A stretch of 64,000 bases of DNA from Kitasatospora sp. NBC_00240 (GCF_026342405.1 NZ_JAPEMU010000001.1:2356001-2420000), one strand, 5' to 3'; numbered from the stretch's first letter, positions 23,303 to 31,578 are shown. Numbers and translations are program-made. Notes: a model not told the origin generated them from the letters alone.

Positions 23303-24558
23303 CCGTCACCCCCCTGGTTCGCCAGCACGTCGCCGCCCTGACCGCCGACGAACTGCCGGCCTACGTCTACGACCTGCCCCTGCTGCGGGAGCATGCGGCG
23401 ACGGTCCGGGCCGCCCTGCCCCACCCGGTGGAGCTGTACTACGCGGCGAAGGCCAATCCCGAGCCCGCCGTCCTGGCCGCGCTGCGCGGCGCGGTGGACG
23501 GCTACGAGGTCTCCAGCGGCGGCGAGTCGGCGCACGTCCGGGCGGCCGTGCCCGGCGCGGCGCTGGCCTTCGGCGGGCCGGGCAAGACGCCGGCCGAGAT
23601 CGCCGACGCCGTGGGCCTGGGGGTGCACCGCTGGCACGTCGAGAGCGAGCAGGAGCTGCACCGGCTCGCCGGCGCCCTGGCGGACACGCCCGGCGCGGTG
23701 GTCGACGTGCTGCTGCGGGTGAACCTGCCGGTGGGCGCCGGCCCGCTGGACTCGGTCGCGCTGGCGATGGGCGGCCGGCCGACCCCGTTCGGGCTGGACC
23801 CGGAGCGCGCCGACGCGTGCGCGGCCCTGCTCGCCGGACCGCTCGGGCGGCAGCTGCGGCTGCACGGCGTGCACGCCCACCTGGCGAGCGGCCTGCGGGC
23901 GCCGGCCCAGCTGCAGCTGGCCGAGCAGGTGGTGGACTGGTCGGTGCGGTTCGCCCGGCGGCACCGGTTCCCGCTGGCGGAGGTCAACGTCGGCGGCGGC
24001 ATGGCGGTGGACTACGCCGATCCGGCCGCCCGCTTCGACTGGACGGCCTTCGGGACCGGCCTGGAGAAGCTGCTCGACCGTCACCCGGGCCTGACCCTTC
24101 GGATCGAACCCGGCCGGGCCCTGACCGCGTACTGCGGGTGGTACGCCACCGAGGTGCTGGACGTGAAGCAGAGCCACGGCGAGGACTTCGCCGTCGTCCG
24201 CGGCGGCACCCATCACCTGCGCACCCCGGCCACCCGGGGCCACGACCAGCCCTTCGACGTGCTGCCGGTGGCCGGCTGGGACCACCCCTGGCCGCGGCCG
24301 GCCGCCACCACCGGGCGGGCCACCCTGGCCGGCCAGCTCTGCACCCCGAAGGACGTCCTCGCACACCGGGCCCCGGTGGACGGGCTGCGCAGCGGGGACC
24401 GGGTGCTGTTCGCGATGGCCGGCGCGTACGCCTGGAACATCTCGCACCACGAGTTCCTGATGCACCCTCGCCCGGGGTTCCACTTCCTGGACGGTCCGGC
24501 GGCCGGGCCGGACGCCGTGGCGCCGCTTGCGGCCGGGGACGGGCCCGCCGGCGGGTGA
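23299..24558 (+). CDS. PLP-dependent decarboxylase, fold type III (PvsE/SbnH-like), 419 aa
   Basis: Alanine-racemase-fold decarboxylase related to diaminopimelate decarboxylase. PLP lysine is in YYAAKANP at about residue 53; also present are VNVGGGMAVDY (phosphate loop), IEPGRAL, the dimer-site QLCTPKDVL, and GAYAWNISHHEF. In staphyloferrin B (SbnH) and vibrioferrin (PvsE) pathways this enzyme decarboxylates a citryl-amino acid to leave an amine or ethanolamine unit. Being fourth in the operon and overlapping synthetase 2 supports the same role. It has GGAGG at good spacing before the ATG. A palindromic terminator follows at 24567-24592. Confidence 0.92.
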   Translation: MTVTPLVRQHVAALTADELPAYVYDLPLLREHAATVRAALPHPVELYYAAKANPEPAVLAALRGAVDGYEVSSGGESAHVRAAVPGAALAFGGPGKTPAEIADAVGLGVHRWHVESEQELHRLAGALADTPGAVVDVLLRVNLPVGAGPLDSVALAMGGRPTPFGLDPERADACAALLAGPLGRQLRLHGVHAHLASGLRAPAQLQLAEQVVDWSVRFARRHRFPLAEVNVGGGMAVDYADPAARFDWTAFGTGLEKLLDRHPGLTLRIEPGRALTAYCGWYATEVLDVKQSHGEDFAVVRGGTHHLRTPATRGHDQPFDVLPVAGWDHPWPRPAATTGRATLAGQLCTPKDVLAHRAPVDGLRSGDRVLFAMAGAYAWNISHHEFLMHPRPGFHFLDGPAAGPDAVAPLAAGDGPAGG

Positions 24559-24566
24559 CCGGGACC

Positions 24567-24592
24567 GGTCCGTGACCGGCCGGTCACGGACC
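24567..24592 (+). terminator. 26-bp perfect palindrome after the siderophore operon
   Basis: GGTCCGTGACCGG followed directly by its exact complement, 8 bp past the decarboxylase stop. It can fold as a strong hairpin and probably ends the operon. Confidence 0.75.
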
Positions 24593-24678
24593 GCCGCCCG
24601 CCGCCCGGTGCCGAGGGGGCTGCCGCAGGTCCACGTGGCACAGCCGTGCGAGAGTGGTGTCAGCGAAGGGAGCGGCAC

Positions 24679-25488
24679 GTGCTGATGGAGAAGGTGGCGG
24701 AGATCCTCGCCGAGGCGTCCGCCGAGGTGGTCGTGCCGCGCTTCCGGGCGCTGGCGGCCGGTGAGGTGATGGAGAAGGCCCCCGGCGAGGTGGTCACCGT
24801 CGCCGACCGGGAGGCCGAGGTGATCATCGCCCGGCGGCTGCGGGAGCTGCTGCCCGTCCCCGTGGTGGGCGAGGAGGCCGTCTCGGCCGACCCGGAGCTG
24901 GCCCGCGCCCTGGACTCCGAGCCCGCCGTCTGGCTGGTCGACCCGGTGGACGGCACCTCCAACTTCATCGCCGGCCGCCCCGACTTCGCGGTGATGGCCT
25001 CGCTGGTGCGCGCCGGGCAGACCGTCGCGGCCTGGATCTGGCAGCCGATGACCGCGACGGCGTACGCCGCCGAGCTGGGCTCCGGCGCCTGGCGCAACGG
25101 CGAGCGGCTGACTCGTACGCCCGCCTCGGCCCGGCCGGGTGACTGGCGCGGCTCGGTGAAGAGCCGCTTCGTCGACCCCGCCGAGCGCGAGCGGCTGAAG
25201 GCCAACGCGGCCGCCTTCGGCGAGGTCACCCCCGGCCGGCACGCCGCCGGGGTGGAGTACCCCCAGATCGCGGACGGCGAGCAGGAGTTCATCTTCTACT
25301 GGCGGACCCTGCCGTGGGACCACGCGCCCGGCTCGCTGCTGGTCACCGAGGCCGGCGGCGTCTCCGCCCGACTGGACGGCTCCACCTACCGGCCCGACCC
25401 GCCGGGCGGCGAGGACGGCCTGCTGGTCGCCGCCGACCCCGCCACCTGGGAGCGGACCCGCGAGATCCTGCTCGGCGTACGGGCCTGA
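24679..25488 (+). CDS. Inositol monophosphatase family protein, 269 aa
   Basis: Mg2+-dependent phosphatase of the IMPase/FBPase-like family. Metal site motif 1 is VDPVDGTSNF and motif 2 is WDHAPGSLLVTEAGG; GEEAV carries the third acidic ligand. Substrates in the family range from inositol phosphates to PAP, so the exact one is open. The GTG at 24679 lies six nt after GGGAG; the ATG at 24685 is the alternative. It is separated from the siderophore operon by a palindromic terminator, so its link with iron is doubtful. It is convergent with the P450 gene. Confidence 0.93.
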   Translation: MLMEKVAEILAEASAEVVVPRFRALAAGEVMEKAPGEVVTVADREAEVIIARRLRELLPVPVVGEEAVSADPELARALDSEPAVWLVDPVDGTSNFIAGRPDFAVMASLVRAGQTVAAWIWQPMTATAYAAELGSGAWRNGERLTRTPASARPGDWRGSVKSRFVDPAERERLKANAAAFGEVTPGRHAAGVEYPQIADGEQEFIFYWRTLPWDHAPGSLLVTEAGGVSARLDGSTYRPDPPGGEDGLLVAADPATWERTREILLGVRA

Positions 25489-25495
25489 CGCCGAG

Positions 25496-25532
25496 CGGCC
25501 CCCGACCGGGCACCCGCCCGCACCGGGGGCCG
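25496..25532. terminator. Hairpin between convergent genes
   Basis: CGGCCCCCG and CGGGGGCCG pair around a 19-nt loop, 8 bp after the IMPase stop and about 95 bp before the P450 stop. Confidence 0.6.
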
Positions 25533-25625
25533 ATCAGGGCCTGACCGGGCCGGCCGGTCCCCGACCTGCGGCGCACCCGGGCCCGGCCCCCGTCCCAGGC
25601 CGGAGCGGGCCCGGCCCCGCGGCGG

Positions 25626-26828
25626 CTACCAGATCACCGGCAGGCGCTCCGGCAGCCGCTTGATGAAGCCCGGACGCCAGGCCAGCTGCTCGATCGGCAG
25701 GGCCGGCCGCAACCCCGGCAGCCGCTCCACCAGCGCCGTCAGCGCGATCTCGGCGTGGGTACGGCCGAGCGCGGACGCCGGGCAGAAGTGCCGGCCGGCG
25801 CCGAAGGCCAGATGCGGGTTGCTCTCCCGGTCGAAATCGATCTTCTCGGGGTGCGGGAACACCTCCGGGTCGAAGTTGGCCCCCTCGACCAGGACCAGCA
25901 CCAGCTCACCCTCCTTCACCAGCACCTCGCCGAGGCGGACGTCCGCCAGCGCCAGCCGGGGCAGCGCGTCGCCGATCGAGAGGTTGACCCGCAGCAGCTC
26001 GTCGACCGCGCGGCCGATCACGGCCGGCTCCGCCCGCAGCCGGTCGGCCAGCTCCGGCTGCTGGAGCAGCGCGATGATCGCGTGCAGCAGGAAGGCCGAG
26101 GTGGAGACGGCGCCGGCGCCGAACAGCGAGAGCGCCACGGTGGCCAGCAGCTCGTCGTCGACCTGGTCCGACACGTCGGGCGAGCGGCGCAGCGCGGCGA
26201 ACCGCCCGAGCAGGCCCTCGGTCGGCCCGGGGTCGGCGTTGAGCCGCTCCACCATGTAGCCGAGATCCTTGTACCAGTTGGGCGAGGAGCCCTCGAAGGG
26301 CACCGGGCTGGTGATGAAGGCGAGGTCGATGCCGGACATCAGCCGGCGCCAGTCGTCGACGGGTATGCCGAGCAGCCGGCAGTGCAGGGCCGCCGAGTAC
26401 GGCTCGGTGAAGCCGTCACGCAGTTCGCCGGGCGCGCCGTGGGCGACCAGGGTGTCGATCAGCCGGTGCGCCTCGGCCTCCAGCCAGCCGTCCAACTCCT
26501 TGTCGGCGCGCGGCGAGAGGGTCTTCATCACGGCGTTGCGCAGGCCGGCGCTGTTGATGTTGCCCATGTTGTTGACCACCTCGGGCGGGATGGTCAGCGC
26601 GTACTGCCGGGGCACCCCGGGGTTGGCGGTGTCCTTGAGGCTGAAGCGGTCGTCCTCCAGCACCTGCTTGGCGAGGGCGTAGCTGCTGACCAGCCAGGCC
26701 TCGTCCCCGGTCATGGTGCGGACCTTGGCCACCGGCTGCTCCTCACGCAGCCGGGTCGCCTCGGCGGGCAGGACGTCGCCGCGCCGGGAGAGGGGGAAGA
26801 TCGCTTCGCGCTGGGCACTCGTGGTCAT
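25626..26828 (-). CDS. Cytochrome P450, CYP121-like (cyclodipeptide-modifying), 400 aa
   Basis: P450 that closely resembles Mycobacterium tuberculosis CYP121 as I recall it, the enzyme that couples the two tyrosines of cyclo(Tyr-Tyr) to mycocyclosin. Shared marks: the I-helix FGAGAVSTSAF, with Ser where most P450s have the acid-alcohol pair; DELLRVNLS with a DALPRLA block; LVLVEGANFDPE; heme loop FGAGRHFCPAS with Cys349; and a C-terminus with IKRLPERLP, where CYP121 has a substrate-binding Arg. The ATG at 26828 starts the family N-terminus. It lies 62 bp downstream of a cyclodipeptide synthase on the same strand, the same pairing as Rv2275/cyp121. Confidence 0.9.
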   Translation of the reverse strand: MTTSAQREAIFPLSRRGDVLPAEATRLREEQPVAKVRTMTGDEAWLVSSYALAKQVLEDDRFSLKDTANPGVPRQYALTIPPEVVNNMGNINSAGLRNAVMKTLSPRADKELDGWLEAEAHRLIDTLVAHGAPGELRDGFTEPYSAALHCRLLGIPVDDWRRLMSGIDLAFITSPVPFEGSSPNWYKDLGYMVERLNADPGPTEGLLGRFAALRRSPDVSDQVDDELLATVALSLFGAGAVSTSAFLLHAIIALLQQPELADRLRAEPAVIGRAVDELLRVNLSIGDALPRLALADVRLGEVLVKEGELVLVLVEGANFDPEVFPHPEKIDFDRESNPHLAFGAGRHFCPASALGRTHAEIALTALVERLPGLRPALPIEQLAWRPGFIKRLPERLPVIW

Positions 26829-26890
26829 GGAACGGAACTCCTGAGGGTGTGGTGAGGGTGGAACTCGTCGACGGCCGGGCCGGCGGCGGG

Positions 26891-27619
26891 TCAGCCGGCG
26901 GCGTGCGGCAGGGCGCCCGCCACGGCGGCCTGGCGGACCACCGCGTAGCCCTGCCCGGCGGTTGCCCGAAGTCCGGTGTCCCGGCCGAAGAGGACGGGGG
27001 TGAGCGGGAGTTGGACGTGGTAGCAGCTGATCGAGGTGGGCACCCGGAGCAGCGCCGGGGTGTCCAGGAAGAAGGGCAGCTCGGCCGCGATGTACCGCAG
27101 TCCGGCGGCCAGTTGGTCCTCGGTCGGCGGCAGGCCCTCGCCCAGCCTGGCGGTCAGGAAGGTGCGGGCCATGCCCTCGGCCGCCTCCTTCAGCACCGGG
27201 TCGGTGCGCAGCGCCTCCAGCACGGACAGGTGCAGGCGCTGGTAGACCGGGTCGTCGGCGAAGGAGGAGAGCGGATGGACGCCCACGTCCGGCCGGCCGG
27301 ACTCCTCGACGCCGCGCCGGATCCGGCGGGCGGTGGCCTTGACCTCCTTGGCCGCCCGGCGCAGCGCCTGCTCGGGCGGGTGGCCGAAAGCCTCGTACTG
27401 GGCCTCGACGTGCAGGTCGGCGTAGACGATGTCGACGGCGGCGAAGAACTCCGCCGACCAGCTGACGAGTTCGCTGATCCGCTGAGGTCCGAAATAGCTG
27501 TTCCCCGGGCTGACGCCGATGAGCAGATGGTCGCCGCGCCGCCAGATCGCCTGGCAGCGGGGGGAGAAGGGCCGTGCCTCGAACATGGTCGGGATGGTGC
27601 TGAGGAGCGTTTCGCTCAT
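26891..27619 (-). CDS. Cyclodipeptide synthase (NYH type), 242 aa
   Basis: CDPS: makes a cyclic dipeptide from two aminoacyl-tRNAs. The hallmark GVSPGNSYF places catalytic Ser at residue 37 and Asn at 40, the same numbers as in AlbC. Tyr176 and Glu180 (YIAAELPFF) and Tyr200-His201 (SCYHVQLP) keep the AlbC spacing and assign the NYH subfamily. Basic helices (KATARRIRRG) suit tRNA binding. The ATG at 27619 has GAAGG upstream. The CYP121-like partner suggests cyclo(Tyr-Tyr) as product, but the specificity pockets were not analysed residue by residue. It is first gene of a two-gene unit with the P450. Confidence 0.93.
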   Translation of the reverse strand: MSETLLSTIPTMFEARPFSPRCQAIWRRGDHLLIGVSPGNSYFGPQRISELVSWSAEFFAAVDIVYADLHVEAQYEAFGHPPEQALRRAAKEVKATARRIRRGVEESGRPDVGVHPLSSFADDPVYQRLHLSVLEALRTDPVLKEAAEGMARTFLTARLGEGLPPTEDQLAAGLRYIAAELPFFLDTPALLRVPTSISCYHVQLPLTPVLFGRDTGLRATAGQGYAVVRQAAVAGALPHAAG

Positions 27620-27991
27620 GCCGGGGCCTTCGCGCTCGCAGGAATGAATCACGGTGCTCTGAAAGGTGGTGCGGGGCATGGCGGGGCCATGCGCCGGCTG
27701 GGGGCAGGAAGTCCGCCGTGGTTCGGCGGAGTTGACCCGGGTGGATCCGAATTCACCGGCTCGGGTGAGGGGATCCGGCCCGGGTGACGGCACCGCGAAG
27801 CCGGCCGGGGCGCGCGGTGCGGCGCCGGGCAGGCGGGTGGGCCGAGAAGCGGAGGACCGTCCGGTGGGGCGGCCTGGGCGGGGTCACACGCGAATGCAAG
27901 TGCGCGGCGCCCGGGAGAACGCGGGCGCGGGCGGTGGATCCCCCTTGTGCCGCTAGTCCCGAGGAGCCGTGTGCTCCTGGTGTGGCGGCGA

Positions 27992-28192
27992 CTACAAGAA
28001 GTTACCGCCGTTGTTCGGGCGGTCCGCAAGGCCTGTCCGGGGGTTGGCGGAATTCGATCGGCCGGTGACCTGAATCAGCCTGTACGACCCCGTATTGGTA
28101 TGTCTACGGAGACATTTCCGCAGGTCGGCCGGGTCGCTTGCGCATTCCCATCCGGCGATCGCGCGCACCAGTGTACATTCCTCCAAGTTCAC
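27992..28192 (-). CDS. Doubtful small ORF, 66 aa
   Basis: A minus-strand ORF starting GTG at 28192, coding NLEECTLVRAIAGWEC followed by DPADLRKCLRR and a polar tail. Third-position GC is lower than in neighbours. It carries three Cys in the first 30 residues. The GGAGG nearby lies inside the ORF, not before the start. It could be an atypical small regulator of the CDPS unit, a decayed gene fragment or chance. No family recognised. Confidence 0.25.
   Translation of the reverse strand: MNLEECTLVRAIAGWECASDPADLRKCLRRHTNTGSYRLIQVTGRSNSANPRTGLADRPNNGGNFL
28100..28115. promoter_or_regulatory. Inverted repeat ATGTCT-ACGG-AGACAT
   Basis: Perfect 6-bp arms with a 4-nt spacer in the AT-richer region upstream of the CDPS-P450 unit. 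It is a candidate operator; it is far (about 480 bp) from the CDPS start and lies inside the doubtful 66-aa ORF. Confidence 0.35.
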
Positions 28193-28308
28193 TGCCCTGA
28201 AAGGGCGGTGACTGCATTTCCGTGACCATGCCCACGGTGGGGGGAAGCCGTGGTCCGGACGGCCGGCGCACCCACCCGCCCACGGGCCGGCTCAGGTCCC
28301 GCTCGGTC

Positions 28309-29946
28309 TCACGCCCCGGCCCGCTCGACCTCCCGGCCGGCCCGGACCACCTCGTGCAGCAGGGCCGCCGTCTGCTCCGCGGTGGTGTGCGGGTTGAGCA
28401 GGGTCAGCTTGAGCCGCACCCGCCCCGGGCCGCTGCCCGGGAGTTCCGTCCGGCCGACGACGGCCCGGCCCTCGCGCAGCAGCAGCCGGCGCAGCTCGGC
28501 GTTGACCCGGTCGGCCTCGGCCCCGATCCGGTCCGGGTCGATCCGGCCGGCCCCGGCACCGCCGGCCGGGCCGGGGCCGGCCGGGAGGTAGCGGAAGACC
28601 ACCGTGCTGAGGATCGGCGCGCCGTGCAGCTCCAGGGCGGGCTCGACGCGGACCGCCTCGGCGGTGGCCAGGGCGAGCTCGTGGCAGGCGTCCACCAGGG
28701 CGCCGAGGCCGGCCCGGCCCAGGGCGCGCAGGGTGACGGCCAGCTTGAAGGCGTCGGCCCGGCGGGTGGTGCGCAGCGAGAGGCCGAGCAGGCTCGGGTA
28801 GCCGGCCTCCTCGTCGTCGGCCGGGTTGAGGTAGACGGCGCGGCGCAGCAGCGACACGTAGGTCTCGGACCGCCGGGCCAGGAAGACCCCGGCGGCCGCC
28901 GGCTGCCAGCCCAGTTTGTGCCAGTCGAGCGAGACCGAGTCGGCCCGGGAGATCCCGTCGAGCAGGGGGGCCAGCCGGTCGGAGAGCAGGGCGCCGCCGC
29001 CGTACGCGGCGTCCACGTGCAGCCAGGCGCCGTAGCGGGCGGCGAGGTCGGCGGCCCGGTGCAGCGGGTCGACGGCGCCGGTGTCGGTGGTGCCCGCTGT
29101 GGCGACCACGGCCAGCGGGGTGGCGCCCTCCCAGACGGCCTCGGCCAGCGCCCGGGCCAGCCCGTCCGGGTCCATCCGCAGGTCGCGGTCGACCGGGACG
29201 GCCACCACCGCACGCTCGCCGAGCCCGAGCAGGGCGGCGGCACGCTGGACCGAGAAGTGGGCGGCCCGCGAGGCGAAGATCAGCGGCCGGGTGCCGGCCG
29301 GCAGCCCGTCCACCTCCACGATGCCGTCGAGGATCTGGTCCCGGGCCAGCATCAGGCCCATCAGGTTGGACTCGGTACCGCCGGAGGTGAGCACCCCGGT
29401 GGCCGCCCGGGGATCGAAGCCGACCAGGGCGGCGAGTTCGGCGAGCAGGGCCGTTTCCAGGGCGGTGGCGGCGGGGGCCTGGTCCCAGGAGTCCTGGGAG
29501 GGGTTGAGGGCGCTGACGGCGAGGTCGGCGGCGACGGCGACGGCCAGCGGCGGGCAGTGCAGGTGGGCGGCGCAGGCCGGGTCGGCGGGGTCGGCACTGC
29601 CGTACGCGAGGAGTTCGGTGAGCCGGCGCAGCGCTTCGGGGCCGGCCGCCGGGCGGGCGAACTCGGCGCTCACCTGCTCCGCGAGCGGGCCCGGTCTGCC
29701 GGCGGGCACCGGCCCGTCCCGGCGGGCGGCGCCGGCCGCCAGCGCGTCGAGCACGGTGTCCAGCAGCGGGCGCAGCGCCTCCGGGCCGTGGACGCCGCCG
29801 GAGAGGGCGGCCGGTCCGGGCCGGGCACCCTCCGCGCCGGCACTCGCCGCTCCCCCGGCAGCGCCACCGCCGCCCCCGCCGACACCCGCGAGCTCGAGGC
29901 CCGCGCGCCGGCCGGGCGGGCCGCCGGCCGGCCCGCCGCCGCTCAC
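28309..29946 (-). CDS. ddc: L-2,4-diaminobutyrate decarboxylase, PLP group II, 545 aa
   Basis: Group II (glutamate/aromatic type) decarboxylase. It has the PLP-binding SGGTESNLMG, HVDAAYGGG, and the lysine motif DWHKLGWQP; the C-terminal small domain runs to VERAGA. Next to a diaminobutyrate aminotransferase it most likely decarboxylates L-2,4-diaminobutyrate to 1,3-diaminopropane, the Dat/Ddc route. The GTG at 29946 overlaps the aminotransferase stop (GTGA). The first 50 residues are Gly/Ala-rich and poorly ordered. Longer in-frame readings upstream lie in the aminotransferase and are not used. It is controlled with dat by the iron box at 31361-31382. Confidence 0.9.
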   Translation of the reverse strand: MSGGGPAGGPPGRRAGLELAGVGGGGGGAAGGAASAGAEGARPGPAALSGGVHGPEALRPLLDTVLDALAAGAARRDGPVPAGRPGPLAEQVSAEFARPAAGPEALRRLTELLAYGSADPADPACAAHLHCPPLAVAVAADLAVSALNPSQDSWDQAPAATALETALLAELAALVGFDPRAATGVLTSGGTESNLMGLMLARDQILDGIVEVDGLPAGTRPLIFASRAAHFSVQRAAALLGLGERAVVAVPVDRDLRMDPDGLARALAEAVWEGATPLAVVATAGTTDTGAVDPLHRAADLAARYGAWLHVDAAYGGGALLSDRLAPLLDGISRADSVSLDWHKLGWQPAAAGVFLARRSETYVSLLRRAVYLNPADDEEAGYPSLLGLSLRTTRRADAFKLAVTLRALGRAGLGALVDACHELALATAEAVRVEPALELHGAPILSTVVFRYLPAGPGPAGGAGAGRIDPDRIGAEADRVNAELRRLLLREGRAVVGRTELPGSGPGRVRLKLTLLNPHTTAEQTAALLHEVVRAGREVERAGA

Positions 29947-31346
29947 GGGCGGGCCCCGGGCAGCGCGCCGGGACCGGCGGCGGCCGCCGCGCGGACGGCG
30001 TCGGCGAGCCGCTCGAGCACCGCCTCGGTCTGCTCGTCGGTGATGGTCAGCGGCGGCAGCAGCCGCAGCACGGCGTCGTGGCGGCCGCCGAGTTCGACGA
30101 TCAGGCCGCGGGCCAAGCAGGCCTCGCGGACCCGGACGGCCAGCTCGGGGGCGGCCGGCCGCGAACCGCAGGCGTCCGCCTCGGCGTCCGGGTCGACCAG
30201 TTCGACCCCGATCATCAGGCCCCGGCCCCGGACGTCGCCGATCACCGGCAACTCCTGGGCGAGCGCCCGCAGCCGGGCGGTGATCCGGGCGCCGACCACG
30301 GCGGCCCGCTCCACCAGCCCCTGCTGGGCGACGAAGCGCATGGTGGCGGCGCCGGCCGCCATCGCCAGGGTGTTGCCGCGGAAGGTGCCGGTGTGTGCGC
30401 CGGGCCGCCAACCGTCGTACTCCTCGCGGTAGACCACCACGGCCAGCGGCAGGCTGCCGCCGATGGCCTTGGAGAGCACCATCGCGTCCGGCTCGATCCC
30501 GCTGTGCTCGACGGCCCACATGGCGCCGGTGCGGCCGACGCCGGTCTGCACCTCGTCCACGATCAGCGGGATGCCGCGTTCGGCGGTGATCCGGCGCATC
30601 TCGCGCAGCCAGCCGTCGGGGGCGGGGACCACGCCGCCCTCGCCCTGCACGGCCTCCAGGATCATCGCGGCGGGCTTGACCACCCCGCCGGCCGGGTCGT
30701 CCAGCAGCCGCTCGGTGAAGGTCGCGGAGAGTTCGGCCCCGGCGGCGCCGCCGACGCCGAACGGGCAGCGGTAGTCGTACGGGTACGGCAGCCGGGTGAC
30801 CTCGCCGCCGCCGGGCAGTGGGGCCTTGACGGCGACGTTGCCGGTGACCGCGAGGGCGCCGGCGGTCATGCCGTGGTAGGCGCCGGTGAAGGCGAGGGCG
30901 CCGCGCCGGCCGGTGGCGGTCTGCATGAGCTTGAGGGCGGCCTCGACGGCGTCGGTGCCGGCCGGCCCGCAGAAGTGCACCCGGGAGCTCTCGCCGAAGC
31001 CGCGCGGGAGGCCGGCGAAGAGGGCTTCGGTGAAGTCGTCCTTGTCGGCGGCGGCGAGGTCCAGCAGGTGCAGCGGGGCGCCGCTGTCGAGGGTGCGGCG
31101 GATGGCCTCCAGCACCACCGGGTGGTTGTGGCCGAGTGCCAGGGTGCCGGCGCCGGAGAGGCAGTCGAGGTAGCGGCGACCGTCGGCGCCCTCGACGGTC
31201 ATCCCGTTCGCGCGGACCGGCACGATCGGGAAGGACCGGGCGTACGTGCGGGCGGCCGACTCGCGGATGCGCTGGCGGCGCAGCACGGCGTCCCCCGGGG
31301 CGGGCGCGGCAGCGGCGGGCTCGGCAGGCTCGACGGTGACGGTCAC
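29943..31346 (-). CDS. dat: Diaminobutyrate--2-oxoglutarate aminotransferase, 467 aa
   Basis: Class III PLP aminotransferase. It contains LSGAGTLALGHNHP, CGPAGTDAVEAALK, FTGAYHGMTAGALAVTG, ILEAVQGEGGV, VDEVQTGVGRTG and the PLP lysine in LSKAIGGSLP. The PYPYDYRCPFG stretch is typical of the diaminobutyrate-forming branch (EctB/Dat) rather than ornithine aminotransferases. It converts aspartate semialdehyde plus glutamate to 2,4-diaminobutyrate. The GTG at 31346 has GGGAG nine nt upstream. A strong iron box lies 14 bp upstream of the start, so expression should rise in iron starvation, which ties the gene to siderophore supply rather than ectoine. Confidence 0.92.
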   Translation of the reverse strand: MTVTVEPAEPAAAAPAPGDAVLRRQRIRESAARTYARSFPIVPVRANGMTVEGADGRRYLDCLSGAGTLALGHNHPVVLEAIRRTLDSGAPLHLLDLAAADKDDFTEALFAGLPRGFGESSRVHFCGPAGTDAVEAALKLMQTATGRRGALAFTGAYHGMTAGALAVTGNVAVKAPLPGGGEVTRLPYPYDYRCPFGVGGAAGAELSATFTERLLDDPAGGVVKPAAMILEAVQGEGGVVPAPDGWLREMRRITAERGIPLIVDEVQTGVGRTGAMWAVEHSGIEPDAMVLSKAIGGSLPLAVVVYREEYDGWRPGAHTGTFRGNTLAMAAGAATMRFVAQQGLVERAAVVGARITARLRALAQELPVIGDVRGRGLMIGVELVDPDAEADACGSRPAAPELAVRVREACLARGLIVELGGRHDAVLRLLPPLTITDEQTEAVLERLADAVRAAAAAGPGALPGARP

Positions 31347-31360
31347 AGGCAGGCTCCCAT

Positions 31361-31382
31361 AAAGTTAGGTAAGCCTAACTTT
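31361..31382 (-). promoter_or_regulatory. Iron box upstream of dat-ddc
   Basis: AAAGTTAGG-TAAG-CCTAACTTT, a perfect 9-bp inverted repeat with a 4-nt spacer, of the DmdR/IdeR operator type. It ends within 15 bp of the dat start codon. Confidence 0.88.
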
Positions 31383-31578
31383 ACTGGATCACGCCGGTCC
31401 GACCGGCGGCGGGGGCCGGGGATCACCCGTACGAGTGACGTGCCGCGCTGACCAACGAGCCGGCCGACGGAAGGTCACGGCCCGTTTGGAAGTCCGTCCG
31501 AAAGTCGCTCCCCGGAGGTCCGCACCGGTCCGACGGCCGCTCGGTACCCTGACCCCGGGACCACCGAGGGAGCCACCG

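Larger units (their letters stand above)
27620..28308. other. Intergenic region upstream of the CDPS gene
   Basis: About 690 bp, with lower GC between 27950 and 28220 than any neighbour. It must hold the promoter of the CDPS-P450 unit and contains the inverted repeat at 28100-28115 and a doubtful small ORF (27992-28192). The part at 27640-27950 shows no feature I can support. Confidence 0.5.

Noticed and set aside
24679..25488. Inositol-monophosphatase-like gene as fifth gene of the siderophore operon
   Set aside because: A 26-bp perfect palindrome just after the decarboxylase and a 120-bp gap separate it from the operon. No siderophore pathway I know uses this enzyme.
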